A DNA stretch of 64,000 nucleotides from Streptomyces sp. TLI_053 (GTDB lineage: Bacteria; Actinomycetota; Actinomycetes; Streptomycetales; Streptomycetaceae), in assembly GCF_900105395.1 (NCBI RefSeq), contig NZ_LT629775.1, positions 496,001-560,000 on the forward strand. The letters run 5' to 3'. The first letter of the stretch is position 1. Each line of letters starts with the position of its first letter. Below are positions 1 to 7,808 of the stretch, piece by piece. The notes below the pieces were generated by a model that made no database searches, was not told where the DNA came from, and saw only the letters and a list, made by a program, of their open reading frames with translations. The translations under genes were made by a program, and so were the position numbers.

Positions 1-674
1 ACCAACCTGGCCGTCATGTACCAGCGGTGGGCACGGACCTCGTGGTAGGCGCGGCGCACGTGCGCCGGCGGGCGGTAGTCGGGTCCGAAGAAGGCGTTGT
101 AGGCCTGCGGGTAGTCGTAGCCCACCGTGGCGTCGGGGAAGAAGCGCAGGATCTCGTGCTGGCGGATCGCCCAGGCGACCTCTTCACTGACGTAGGGCGC
201 GACCAACTGGGCGCCCCAGTGGCCGTGGTGGCTGCGCAGGAGTCCGCCAACGGCGATGTCGTGGAGCAGGCACGCGGTGACGACCGTGTCGCCCAGGTCG
301 AGGGCACGGGCCCGGCGTGCGCTGTGGATCAGGTGCAGGCCGGTGAACCGGTCCTGCGAGAGGCGCAGGCGGAAGAAGTCGGCGAGGGTCGGTCGGTCGG
401 GCATCGGCGGCAGGGCCGGGTTGTCGCCCATCATGTAGACCCGGCCCGTGCCGAGCCTGGCGAGCCACTGGGCGCCGTCGAGGTGCTGGCTGGTGCCCAT
501 CGTCGCGACGGCGGGCAGTGCGGTCATCCGCTCCAGCCCCTCCTGTCCCGACTCTCCAGGCCCGGGGCCTTCGGAGGGCGCGGGCACGGGGCCTTCGGAG
601 GGCGCGGGCACGGTCTCCTGGTGCTCGGTGCGGCCGTCGGGGATGCGGTGGTACGACTCCTGTACTAAGTCCAT
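1..674 (-). CDS. HD-domain protein, 3' end outside window
   Basis: Reading leftward from the ATG at 674 gives 224 open codons with no stop before the window edge, so the C-terminus is missing. An HD-fold metal site is visible: His117, the His138-Asp139 pair in CLLHDIA, a HHGHWG stretch at 149-154 and His173. Proteins of this type are metal-dependent phosphohydrolases or, in the PhnZ/inositol-oxygenase branch, oxygenases; substrate cannot be told. The first ~45 residues are Pro/Glu/Ser-rich, unstructured and carry an 8-residue tandem repeat. An internal Met50 could be the true start. It is divergent from the penicillin-binding protein gene. Confidence 0.8.
   Translation of the reverse strand, partial: MDLVQESYHRIPDGRTEHQETVPAPSEGPVPAPSEGPGPGESGQEGLERMTALPAVATMGTSQHLDGAQWLARLGTGRVYMMGDNPALPPMPDRPTLADFFRLRLSQDRFTGLHLIHSARRARALDLGDTVVTACLLHDIAVGGLLRSHHGHWGAQLVAPYVSEEVAWAIRQHEILRFFPDATVGYDYPQAYNAFFGPDYRPPAHVRRAYHEVRAHRWYMTARL
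564..611. repeat. 24-bp perfect tandem duplication
   Basis: Two identical head-to-tail 24-bp units (564-587 and 588-611) sit inside the N-terminal coding part of the HD-domain gene. They add a second copy of the peptide VPAPSEGP in frame, so the protein is not broken. Confidence 0.9.
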
Positions 675-1006
675 GATCCACTCAACGAAACCCCTGCCGA
701 CAGGTCACCCGCACAGCGACAGCCGGCCCCGCGTATCGTCGAAGGCGCCCGACAGCCACGGCAGGGGATTCCAACTCGCCTTTACGATTCAGCACTTACA
801 CCGTCCTTCGGCAATGGAGTCCCCTGGGCTTCGATCCTCCCGGTGCCCACTGCTCGGCGGCCCCGCCCTCCGTCGACCTCCCGACGCCCTCCGCATATGC
901 TGATCCGTGCTCGAACGGACGGACAGACGGACGACCGGACGGGCCACGGGCCGGGATGCCGGAGGGGGCAGGTCCGCGGGACACCCATACGCAGGGGGAC
1001 GAGGAC
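675..1006. other. Divergent intergenic region, no gene seen
   Basis: This 332-bp spacer separates the HD-domain gene (left) from the penicillin-binding protein gene (right). I see no convincing ORF, RNA gene or strong promoter in it. A relatively AT-rich patch around 780-800 and the hexamer CATATG near 894 could hold promoter elements, but neither has a clear partner box. Confidence 0.4.
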
Positions 1007-2791
1007 ATGCGGGACCGACAGGAACCCGAGGACTACCAGGGGTACGCCGGGCACACCGAGCTCGACGGGTACGACTTCGAGGACGGGGGCGGGGGCGATG
1101 CGGGCGGCGATCCGGGCGCACCGCGCCGCTCCGGTGCCCGGAAGGCCGTCCTGGCCACCGTCGGCGGAGTGTTCGCCGCACTGCTGGCGGTCGGCGGGTA
1201 CGGCCTGCACACCATCGTGACCACCGTGCAGGGCGGGTCCTCGAGCGGCGGCAGCGGCGGAAGCCAGGCGTCCGGGAGCGCGACGCAGACCCCGCAGGCA
1301 CCGGCGACCGCCGAGGAGGCCGCCGCGGTGACCACGGACTTCCTGGCGGCCTGGGGCCGCGGGGACGTCACGGCCGCCTCGGCGCTGACCAGCCGGCCGG
1401 AGGCGGCCCGCGCGGCGCTGGCCGCCTTCCAGGAGAACGTGCCGGCCCGCACGCTGGCGCTGACCGCGACGGGACCGGCGGGCGGCGCGGCGGGCGGCAC
1501 GGCGGGCGGCACGGACGGGGAACCCCTCGTCGGCTTCCGGGTGAAGGCCGAGTTCGAGGGCGCGACCGGTGCCTGGGAGTACGACAGCACGCTCGGCGTC
1601 GTCCGGGGCGGGAGCGGCAAGGCCCTCGTGCACTGGACGCCGGCGGTGCTCCACCCGCACCTCGCCCAGGGCGGGACGATCGCCGTGAAGGCACTGCCCG
1701 ACCCGGTCTCCAAGCCGACCGACCGCAACGGCAAACCGCTGGAGGGCTTCCCCTCGCTGGCCGCCGTACTGCCCAGGATCACACCGGCCGACGGCGGGAC
1801 CGTCGTCGGCGGGCGGGCCGTGGTGCTCTCCGCGGCCGGCAAGGAGCCCGAGCAGTTGTACGTGCTCACCCCGCCGAGCGCGCCACAGGTGAAGCTGACG
1901 CTGGACGCCGAGCTGCAGCGGGTCGCCGAGGAGGCGATCAAGCAGCAGGCCGCGGGCGGCAAGCCGGCTTCGCTGGTGGCGATCCAGCCGAGCACCGGCC
2001 ACATCCTGGCGATGGCCTACTCGCCGAGCGGGCACAACCGCGCGGTCTCGGCCGGCCAGGCTCCCGGCTCCACGATGAAGGTGATCACCTCGGCGGCCCT
2101 GCTGGAGGCCGGGGTGACCCCGGACACCGTGGTGCCCTGCAAGGACACCACCAACTCGCCCCGGCAGTGGCACAACGACGAACGCGGCGACTTCCCGTCG
2201 TACACGCTCGCCGACGACTTCAGCCACTCCTGCAACACCGGCTTCATCGACAAGGGCCTGGAGAAGCTGCAGCCCGGAACGCTCGCCAAGGTGGCCCGCG
2301 ACCAGTTCGGCCTCGGCCTGGAGTGGCACATCGGCATCGACAGCCGGGACGCCACGATCCCGGTGCCGCGCACCAATGACGAAGCCGCCGCCGAGTACAT
2401 CGGCCAGGGCACGATCCAGGTCAACTCGCTCGCGATGGCCTCGGTCGCCGCCACCGTGCAGAACGGAACGTTCCGCCAGCCCGTCCTGCGGGCGGACGCC
2501 AAGCGCGTCACCGCCCCGGGCTCGCTGCCCGCCGGCGTCGCCAAGGACCTGCGCGCCATGATGGCCAGAACTGCCACCCAGGGCACCGCCCGCACCCCGA
2601 TGGCCGGCCTCACCGGCCAGATCGGCGCCAAGACCGGCACCGCCGAATCCGGCGGCACGGCCACCAACAGCTGGTTCATCGCCTACCGCGGCGACCTCGC
2701 CGTCGCCGCCGAGGTCGACGGCGGCGGCCACGGCTTCGCCGCGGCGGGCGTGGCCGCCGCCCAGGTCCTCAAGGCCGGCGGCAAGGGCTGA
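1007..2791 (+). CDS. Penicillin-binding transpeptidase (PBP2-like, NTF2-like domain)
   Basis: Class B-type penicillin-binding protein that would cross-link peptidoglycan outside the membrane. After an acidic cytoplasmic tail comes one membrane anchor (about residues 48-70), a Gly/Ser/Ala linker, an NTF2-like MecA-N type domain (about 95-200) and the transpeptidase domain. The three catalytic motifs are present: STMK with Ser355, SCN at 408-410 and KTGT from 542. The start at 1007 is preferred over the upstream ATG at 956 because GGGGGACGAGG lies just ahead of it. The usual N-terminal dimerisation domain of classical PBP2/3 is absent, as in other actinobacterial NTF2-PBPs. It stands alone, not in a division cluster. 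Confidence 0.9.
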   Translation: MRDRQEPEDYQGYAGHTELDGYDFEDGGGGDAGGDPGAPRRSGARKAVLATVGGVFAALLAVGGYGLHTIVTTVQGGSSSGGSGGSQASGSATQTPQAPATAEEAAAVTTDFLAAWGRGDVTAASALTSRPEAARAALAAFQENVPARTLALTATGPAGGAAGGTAGGTDGEPLVGFRVKAEFEGATGAWEYDSTLGVVRGGSGKALVHWTPAVLHPHLAQGGTIAVKALPDPVSKPTDRNGKPLEGFPSLAAVLPRITPADGGTVVGGRAVVLSAAGKEPEQLYVLTPPSAPQVKLTLDAELQRVAEEAIKQQAAGGKPASLVAIQPSTGHILAMAYSPSGHNRAVSAGQAPGSTMKVITSAALLEAGVTPDTVVPCKDTTNSPRQWHNDERGDFPSYTLADDFSHSCNTGFIDKGLEKLQPGTLAKVARDQFGLGLEWHIGIDSRDATIPVPRTNDEAAAEYIGQGTIQVNSLAMASVAATVQNGTFRQPVLRADAKRVTAPGSLPAGVAKDLRAMMARTATQGTARTPMAGLTGQIGAKTGTAESGGTATNSWFIAYRGDLAVAAEVDGGGHGFAAAGVAAAQVLKAGGKG

Positions 2792-2890
2792 CGGCCCCCA
2801 CCCCGGAGCCCGCCACCCACCCGGGCCGGACGGACGTCGTCGGCCCGTACGCCGACTTCCGCCTCCCCGGCGGCCGTGTTCGCGAGAGTG

Positions 2891-2939
2891 GGTTCTGGCT
2901 CAACTTCCTTGCGCAGGCTGCGGAGGTCGAGTCAGAACC
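2891..2939. repeat. Long imperfect hairpin
   Basis: GGTTCTGGCTC (2891-2901) pairs with GAGTCAGAACC (2929-2939) with one mismatch, and the stem continues imperfectly inward (AACTTCC with GGAGGTC). It could terminate transcription of the penicillin-binding protein gene. It also forms one border of the gene fragment at 2932-3342, so it may be a scar of a lost element. Confidence 0.6.
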
Positions 2940-3342
2940 GCTTCACGTACACGCGGCCGACGGGTCGCGAGCGGCACAGGGTCCAGACCCAGCTTGCTCC
3001 GGCACGAGTCGACGGCGCGGGTGCCCAGGCGGTCACGGCGTCGTGATCGGCGGCGATCGCGTGCAGCTCGTGCGCCTTCTCCTGAGCTTCGACCATCCAC
3101 GGCGCCAGCGGGTCCTCTCGAAGGACTCGCTCGAAGTGTTCGCGGGCCGTGTCCGGATCACCGCCGAGTGCGGCTGCGATCCCGGCGTCGAAGCCGTCCG
3201 AGAGGAAGCCCCGGCGCACCGGCCCGGACGTCAGACATCGGGCGACGTCCGGCAGAGCCGGGAACGTCGCCCTCAACACCGTCACGTTCGCGGCCGCCTG
3301 TCGGGCGAGTTCGAGTGCGGGATGCCGACGGCGGATCGCGGT
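2932..3342 (-). pseudogene. Fragment of an unknown helical/TPR-like protein gene
   Basis: The minus strand stays open with good actinobacterial codon usage and reads as the C-terminal ~130 residues of a protein, including LEDPxxxW-type TPR-like helices (region with AREHFERVLREDP). There is no ATG start with a ribosome site; a GTG at 3285 is in frame but sits in the middle of what looks like continuous protein sequence extending to the palindrome at 3343. I infer that the 5' part was lost where the palindrome begins. The stop codon lies inside the hairpin at 2891-2939. Function unknown. Confidence 0.45.
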
Positions 3343-3390
3343 CGCGCTACCTCGCGGAGGCGCAGGCCTGCGCCTCCGCGAGGTAGCGCG
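3343..3390. repeat. Perfect 48-bp palindrome without loop
   Basis: Bases 3343-3366 are the exact reverse complement of 3367-3390. The left half contains the stop codon of the SARP gene, and because of the symmetry both strands encode the same tail YLAEAQACASAR followed by TAG. A loop-less palindrome of this size is unusual; it may be a fold-back duplication, a recombination scar, a terminator or an assembly artefact. Confidence 0.9.
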
Positions 3391-5284
3391 CCACCGGGCC
3401 CAGGGTCAGCAGTCCGCTGGCGGCGCCGGCGTGTTCCGCGGCGGCGTCACGCAGGGCGGCCGCGGCGTGCGCGGCGGTGCCGGGCTCGTCGAGGCGTACG
3501 GCGGCGCGGGCGGTCAGGCACCACATGGCCTCCTGGAGGTGGTCGCGCGGTGGTTCGGGTGCCGCGGCGAGGGCGGTACGGGCCTCCTCGGCCCGGTCCT
3601 GGGCGAGCAGCACCAGGGGGCGCGTCCAGGGCCGGTAAGGGCCCCAGTCGAGGTGCGGGTCGGTGGGCGCCGGCCGGTCGTGCAGCAGGCGCAGTCCCAG
3701 CAGGGCGAGCGGGAACAGGCCGCGGTGCAGCCCCGGCATTCCGGCCGTCCGGAGGGCGTCCTCGGCACAGCGGTACTGCGCCGCCGCCGTGGCGGCGGTC
3801 GGTCCGCCGGGTTCGGTGCTGCGGGCGGCGGTGGCCCGGGCCCTGAACCACGCGGTGAGGACGGGGACGAGGGACGCCTCGGTGGTGGCGGCGAGCCGGT
3901 CGGCCGCGTCCGCGTGCGAGGTGGCGGCGTCGAGGTCGCCGAGGGCCGAGGCCGACTGCAGGCGGACGAGCCGGCCGAGGACGGCGAAGTTCGGCAGCTC
4001 GTGCCGGGTGGCCAGGTCGAGGATCTCGGCGCCGGTCCTGTCCCGTGCCGCCGCGAGCCCGGGGCGGGCGAAGGACTGCAGGAACACCCCGTTGAGGGCG
4101 AAGGCCAGCAGGGCGGGATCGGCCAGCCGCCGTGCCAGCTGCTCCGCTTCCCGGGCCGCCTGCTCCGCGTGCCTCCGTTCGGTCCCGGACAGATCGGCGC
4201 TGCGGCTCTCGACGGCGACCGTGGCCAGCAGGCGGGCGCGCAGGTCGGCGGGGCCGTCCGGGCCGAGCCCGGTGAGGGTGCGTTCGGCGGCCGCGACGAC
4301 GGCGCGGGACTGCTCGGCGTCGTCGGCCCGGCTCCAGAGGGCGGGCACGTCGTAGGCGCCGATGATCCGGGCGGTCAGCGCGAGGTCCCCCGCGCGTTCC
4401 GCCGCACGGACGGCGGCGAGGCGGTCGCGCCGGGAGTGGACGAGGGCGTCGCCGCCCGCCAGCGCGAGGGTGCGGGCCAGGTCCACGGTGGTGCGCGGGC
4501 CGAGCCGGACAGCGGGGCCGGTCCACGCGGTACGTCCGGCGTCCGGGGGCGCGGTCCCGTTGAGGATCTCCGTCTCCAGACGCTGGAGCTCGGCACCGGG
4601 GTCGAGTCCGAGCTGGTCGACGAGCATCGCGCGGGCACGGCGGAGGGTGGCGAGCGCGTCGGCCTGGCGGCCCGCGCGGTACAGCGCGCGGGCCAGCAGC
4701 TGCCAGGCCGGCTCGCGCCACGGGTGTTCGGCGACGTGGGCACCCAGGCCGGCGACGAGGTCGGCCCCTTCCCCGGAGTCGAGGAGGATGCGGGCGCGCA
4801 GTTCCACCCCGTCCAGCCTCAGTTCCTCCAGCCTGGTCCGCTCGCGCTGCGCCCATGCCGAGCCGGTCACATCGGCGTAGGCGGGACCGCGCCAGCTCGC
4901 GAGTGCCGCGCCGAGGTCGGTGACCGCGTCGGGGCTGCGGCGGGCCCGGGCCAGGGTGTCCTCGAACCGGTGGACGTCCACGTCCTCGCGCGGCAGGCGC
5001 AGTGCGTAGCCGGGGCCTTCGGTGACGAGTACGCGCGGCGGGGTGCGGGGCGGCCGGTCGGGTTCGAGGGCGCGGCGCAGCGCGGCGACGAACGTCCGCA
5101 GCGCACCGACCGCGCGGGCCGGCGGATCGGTCCACAGGTCCTCGACAAGGGTGTCGGTGGTGACCGTCCGTGCCTCGGCGGCGACGAGCCGGGCGAGGAC
5201 CTCACGATGGCGGGGTCCGCCCAGGTCGACGGGGCCGCCGTCGTCGCCGAGGGCCCGCACCACGCCGAGCACGTCGATTCGCAT
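3347..5284 (-). CDS. SARP-family transcriptional activator (AfsR/DnrI/RedD type) with TPR-like C-terminus
   Basis: 645 residues. The N-terminal ~95 residues form the OmpR-like winged helix of SARPs (GGPRHREVLARLVA, then TLVEDLWTDPPARA and GYALRLP), followed by the bacterial transcriptional activation domain to about 245. The remaining ~400 residues are helical and TPR-like; no Walker A motif is seen, so this is neither a small SARP (~270 aa) nor an AfsR-type NB-ARC protein. SARPs activate secondary-metabolite or local genes by binding heptamer direct repeats. It is divergent from the hydrolase gene at 5397, and a heptamer repeat lies between them. The 3' end falls inside the 48-bp palindrome. 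Confidence 0.9.
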   Translation of the reverse strand: MRIDVLGVVRALGDDGGPVDLGGPRHREVLARLVAAEARTVTTDTLVEDLWTDPPARAVGALRTFVAALRRALEPDRPPRTPPRVLVTEGPGYALRLPREDVDVHRFEDTLARARRSPDAVTDLGAALASWRGPAYADVTGSAWAQRERTRLEELRLDGVELRARILLDSGEGADLVAGLGAHVAEHPWREPAWQLLARALYRAGRQADALATLRRARAMLVDQLGLDPGAELQRLETEILNGTAPPDAGRTAWTGPAVRLGPRTTVDLARTLALAGGDALVHSRRDRLAAVRAAERAGDLALTARIIGAYDVPALWSRADDAEQSRAVVAAAERTLTGLGPDGPADLRARLLATVAVESRSADLSGTERRHAEQAAREAEQLARRLADPALLAFALNGVFLQSFARPGLAAARDRTGAEILDLATRHELPNFAVLGRLVRLQSASALGDLDAATSHADAADRLAATTEASLVPVLTAWFRARATAARSTEPGGPTAATAAAQYRCAEDALRTAGMPGLHRGLFPLALLGLRLLHDRPAPTDPHLDWGPYRPWTRPLVLLAQDRAEEARTALAAAPEPPRDHLQEAMWCLTARAAVRLDEPGTAAHAAAALRDAAAEHAGAASGLLTLGPVARYLAEAQACASAR

Positions 5285-5326
5285 GCCCCCATCCTCCGTG
5301 CCGGGGGCCGGCCGCGCCCGACCGTA

Positions 5327-5344
5327 CTGATCGGTTGCTGATCG
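5327..5344 (+). promoter_or_regulatory. Candidate SARP box (heptamer direct repeat)
   Basis: CTGATCG occurs at 5327-5333 and again at 5338-5344, exactly 11 bp apart, in the 112-bp region between the divergent SARP and hydrolase genes. Known SARP targets carry heptamer repeats with 4-bp spacers on one helix face. Binding by the adjacent SARP is inferred. Confidence 0.5.
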
Positions 5345-5396
5345 CCGTCGCCCAAGCTGGTCCGGTCAAGTCCCCGACCCGAGAGTGCGGTCCCTC

Positions 5397-6275
5397 ATGA
5401 CGCTCACCCTTCCCGGTTTCGATCACCTTCGCCTGCCCGGTGCGGACGGTGTGGAGCTGGCCGCGGCCGTAGGCGGCAGTGGCAGCCCGGTCGTGCTGCT
5501 GCACGGCTTTCCGCAGACCCACCTGATGTGGCGGCACGTCGCGGAGCGGCTCCGCGACGAGCACATGGTGATCTGTCCGGACCTGCGCGGCTACGGTGCG
5601 AGTGACAAGCCCGCGGCCACCGACCCCGATGTGTACGCCAAGCGCACCATGGCCGCCGATGTCGTGGCCCTGGCGGCGGAACTCGGTCACGAGCGCTTTG
5701 CCCTGGTCGGCCACGACCGGGGCGCCCTGGTCGCCTTCCGGGCGGGGCTGGACCACCCCGAGACCGTCACCCACCTGGGCATCCTCGATGTGGTGCCGAC
5801 GCTCGACATGTGGAACGTCCTGCGCGGCGTCCCGGCCGCGGTCGGTTACCACCTCTTCCTGATGGCTCAGCCGCCGGGCCTGCCGGAGGCGATGATCGCG
5901 GCCAGCGCGGACGCGTTCTTCGGCTCGTTCCTCGACGCCTGGGCCGCCGACCCGGCCGCCGTGCCCGAGGACGTGCGTGCCGAGTACCTGCGCGCGAGCG
6001 CCGCGGCGGTGACGTCGATCGTCGCGGACTACCGGGCCTCGTCGGACATCGACGTCACGCACGACCAGGCGGACCTGGACGCCGGGTCGCAACTGGCCAT
6101 GCCCGTGACGGTGGTCCAGCAGGACTGGGGCGCGCAGCTGGGCTTCGACGCCGCCGGGGTGTGGAGGGCGTGGGCACCGGACCTGGACCACCGGCTGACC
6201 CGCGCCGGGCACTTCATGGCCGAGGAGGCACCCGACGAGATCGCGGCGGCGGTCCGGGACCTGCTGGCCCGCTGA
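5397..6275 (+). CDS. Alpha/beta hydrolase, haloacetate dehalogenase/epoxide hydrolase type
   Basis: 292 residues. The HGFPQTHLMW oxyanion region, the nucleophile elbow GHDRGA with Asp as nucleophile and the C-terminal AGHFMAEE histidine place it with fluoroacetate/haloacetate dehalogenases and epoxide hydrolases, which open their substrate through an aspartyl ester. The exact substrate is not predictable. ATG at 5397 begins the family-like N-terminus; a GTG at 5385 is also in frame. It faces away from the SARP gene and is the most likely target of that activator. Confidence 0.85.
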   Translation: MTLTLPGFDHLRLPGADGVELAAAVGGSGSPVVLLHGFPQTHLMWRHVAERLRDEHMVICPDLRGYGASDKPAATDPDVYAKRTMAADVVALAAELGHERFALVGHDRGALVAFRAGLDHPETVTHLGILDVVPTLDMWNVLRGVPAAVGYHLFLMAQPPGLPEAMIAASADAFFGSFLDAWAADPAAVPEDVRAEYLRASAAAVTSIVADYRASSDIDVTHDQADLDAGSQLAMPVTVVQQDWGAQLGFDAAGVWRAWAPDLDHRLTRAGHFMAEEAPDEIAAAVRDLLAR

Positions 6276-6356
6276 GCCCACCGCGCGGCGGCAGTGATCG
6301 CACCCCGGCCAGCCCCGGGCCGAGCTGGGTCCGCCGGGGGGCGCTAGCCTCCGGGC

Positions 6357-7301
6357 ATGGCTGAAGCGCGGCACCCCCACCGGATCATCACGCGGCTCGT
6401 GGACGGAGGCGTCTGCGCCTACGACCTGGCCGGGGAGGAGCGCGGTCCGCTGTCACCCGTCCTGGTCCGCCCACCGGCTCCCGGGGACGACATCGTCGGC
6501 CACGCCGTTGCCGCCGACCTTCAGCGGGTCTACTACACGACGCAGAACGCGGTCGTGTGCGTGACACCGGACGGCGTCGAGGTCTGGAGGTCCGGGCTCG
6601 AACCGGAGTCGTCCGGTCGGTACGGACACGCGCCCGGCTGCGTGCTGTCGCCGGACGAACGCGTGCTCTGGGTCTACCGCCCCGACGCCATGGCGGGCCG
6701 TGACCGCCCCGACCAGTGGGTCGCCCTGGACGCCCGCTCCGGGGCGGTCGTCGCGCAGGCGGACCTGCGGACCGCCGGGCACGGCGGAGTGCAGCTGCCG
6801 CACCGACCGAGCGGCCAGATCCTCCTCAACGTGGGGGAAGGACAGGACGGCACGGCCGTCTACCGCGCCTCGCTCACCGAGGCCGGGATGGATCTCTTCC
6901 AGTACCCCTGGGACGACCGATGCCTCATCGACCTGTCGCCCGACGGCCACCGGTTCATGACCGTCAACCACGACCAGGGGGACATCACCATCCATGCGTA
7001 TCCCGGCGGCGAGGCGGTGTTCACCCTCCCGGTGGACGCCTTCGGGCACAACCCCGACGAGGCCTGGGTGGAGTGGTCCGGTGGGCATCTGAGCCCGGAC
7101 ACCGTCGTCGTCACCGTCGTCGGCGAATCCGAGGACGGGGAGGAATGGTTCCGCCACTACCGCGTCGACGCCCGCTCCGGCCGGGTCCACGCGGAGTTCG
7201 ACGCACGTGGGGAGGACCCCTACGACATCCACCCCCTCGGGGACGGCACCTGGCTCACCACGGACCCGTCCGGACACCCGGTGCGCTGGACCGATTCGTA
7301 G
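6357..7301 (+). CDS. Beta-propeller-like protein of unknown function
   Basis: 314 residues, cytoplasmic, no signal peptide or membrane segment. The chain contains repeated short beta-strand blocks with Asp/Gly turns (LSPDERVLWVY, LSPDGHRFMTV, LSPDTVVVTVV), typical of WD40/YVTN-like propellers, at roughly 50-residue spacing. No catalytic motif is seen. Actinomycetes carry many such proteins of unknown role. It is transcribed rightward, 81 bp after the hydrolase, and could share its transcript. Confidence 0.75.
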   Translation: MAEARHPHRIITRLVDGGVCAYDLAGEERGPLSPVLVRPPAPGDDIVGHAVAADLQRVYYTTQNAVVCVTPDGVEVWRSGLEPESSGRYGHAPGCVLSPDERVLWVYRPDAMAGRDRPDQWVALDARSGAVVAQADLRTAGHGGVQLPHRPSGQILLNVGEGQDGTAVYRASLTEAGMDLFQYPWDDRCLIDLSPDGHRFMTVNHDQGDITIHAYPGGEAVFTLPVDAFGHNPDEAWVEWSGGHLSPDTVVVTVVGESEDGEEWFRHYRVDARSGRVHAEFDARGEDPYDIHPLGDGTWLTTDPSGHPVRWTDS

Positions 7302-7432
7302 CCCGCCCTCCCCGCGCGGTAGGAGGCCGGCCGGCGGCGGAGTCGAAGTCATCGGTACGAACGTTGTCCCCTTCGCGGACCGGGGTTCAGCCGTGGCCGC
7401 ACGTCCTGTCGTCCGACCCGAGGAGTGGTGCA

Positions 7433-7750
7433 GTGTTCAAGTCCGGCAAGGCCCAGGAGGAGCCCGTCATCGTCGTCCGTGACTCCCGGCAGGTGGAGGC
7501 GGACCTGCGGCGGGCCCTGGAGACCGCCGAGGCGGGCGAGCGGGCGGGGCTCGAGAGAGCCCTGCGGATCGTCATGGAGACGGTGTCGGCGCCCGATGCC
7601 GGGGTGCGCCGGCGGTGGGTGCGGGAGGTGCTCCACGCGTCGGGCGCCGATGTCCGCGACCAGGTCGGGGCGGTGAAGGCGTTGCGGACAGCCCGGCCCG
7701 GGCTCTCCCTCGCCGCCGCCTACCAACTGGTCAGGGAGGCGGGCGAGTAG
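7433..7750 (+). CDS. Small protein with L7/L12 C-terminal-like helix
   Basis: 105 residues, GTG start with GAGGAG about 8 bp upstream. The C-terminal part (VGAVKALRTARPGLSLAAAYQLV) follows the pattern of the ribosomal protein L7/L12 C-terminal domain, in which a Lys-rich helix leads into GLxLxEAKxLV. It lacks the L7/L12 N-terminal dimerisation region, so it is a stand-alone L7/L12-like fold protein, a type found scattered in streptomycete genomes with unknown role. It converges on the DUF11 gene, separated by a strong hairpin. Confidence 0.7.
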   Translation: MFKSGKAQEEPVIVVRDSRQVEADLRRALETAEAGERAGLERALRIVMETVSAPDAGVRRRWVREVLHASGADVRDQVGAVKALRTARPGLSLAAAYQLVREAGE

Positions 7751-7762
7751 CGGGCCCGGGAG

Positions 7763-7797
7763 CCGCGGGCACCGCCGGGGAGGGACGGTGCCCGCGG
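7763..7797. terminator. Bidirectional hairpin terminator
   Basis: CCGCGGGCACCG (7763-7774) pairs perfectly with CGGTGCCCGCGG (7786-7797) across an 11-nt loop, between two converging genes. No U-tract, which is usual in streptomycetes. Confidence 0.75.
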
Positions 7798-7808
7798 CGT
7801 CCGCGGGG

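Noticed and set aside
3149..5341. A 730-codon plus-strand frame
   Set aside because: Antisense to the SARP gene, which has clear domains on the minus strand.
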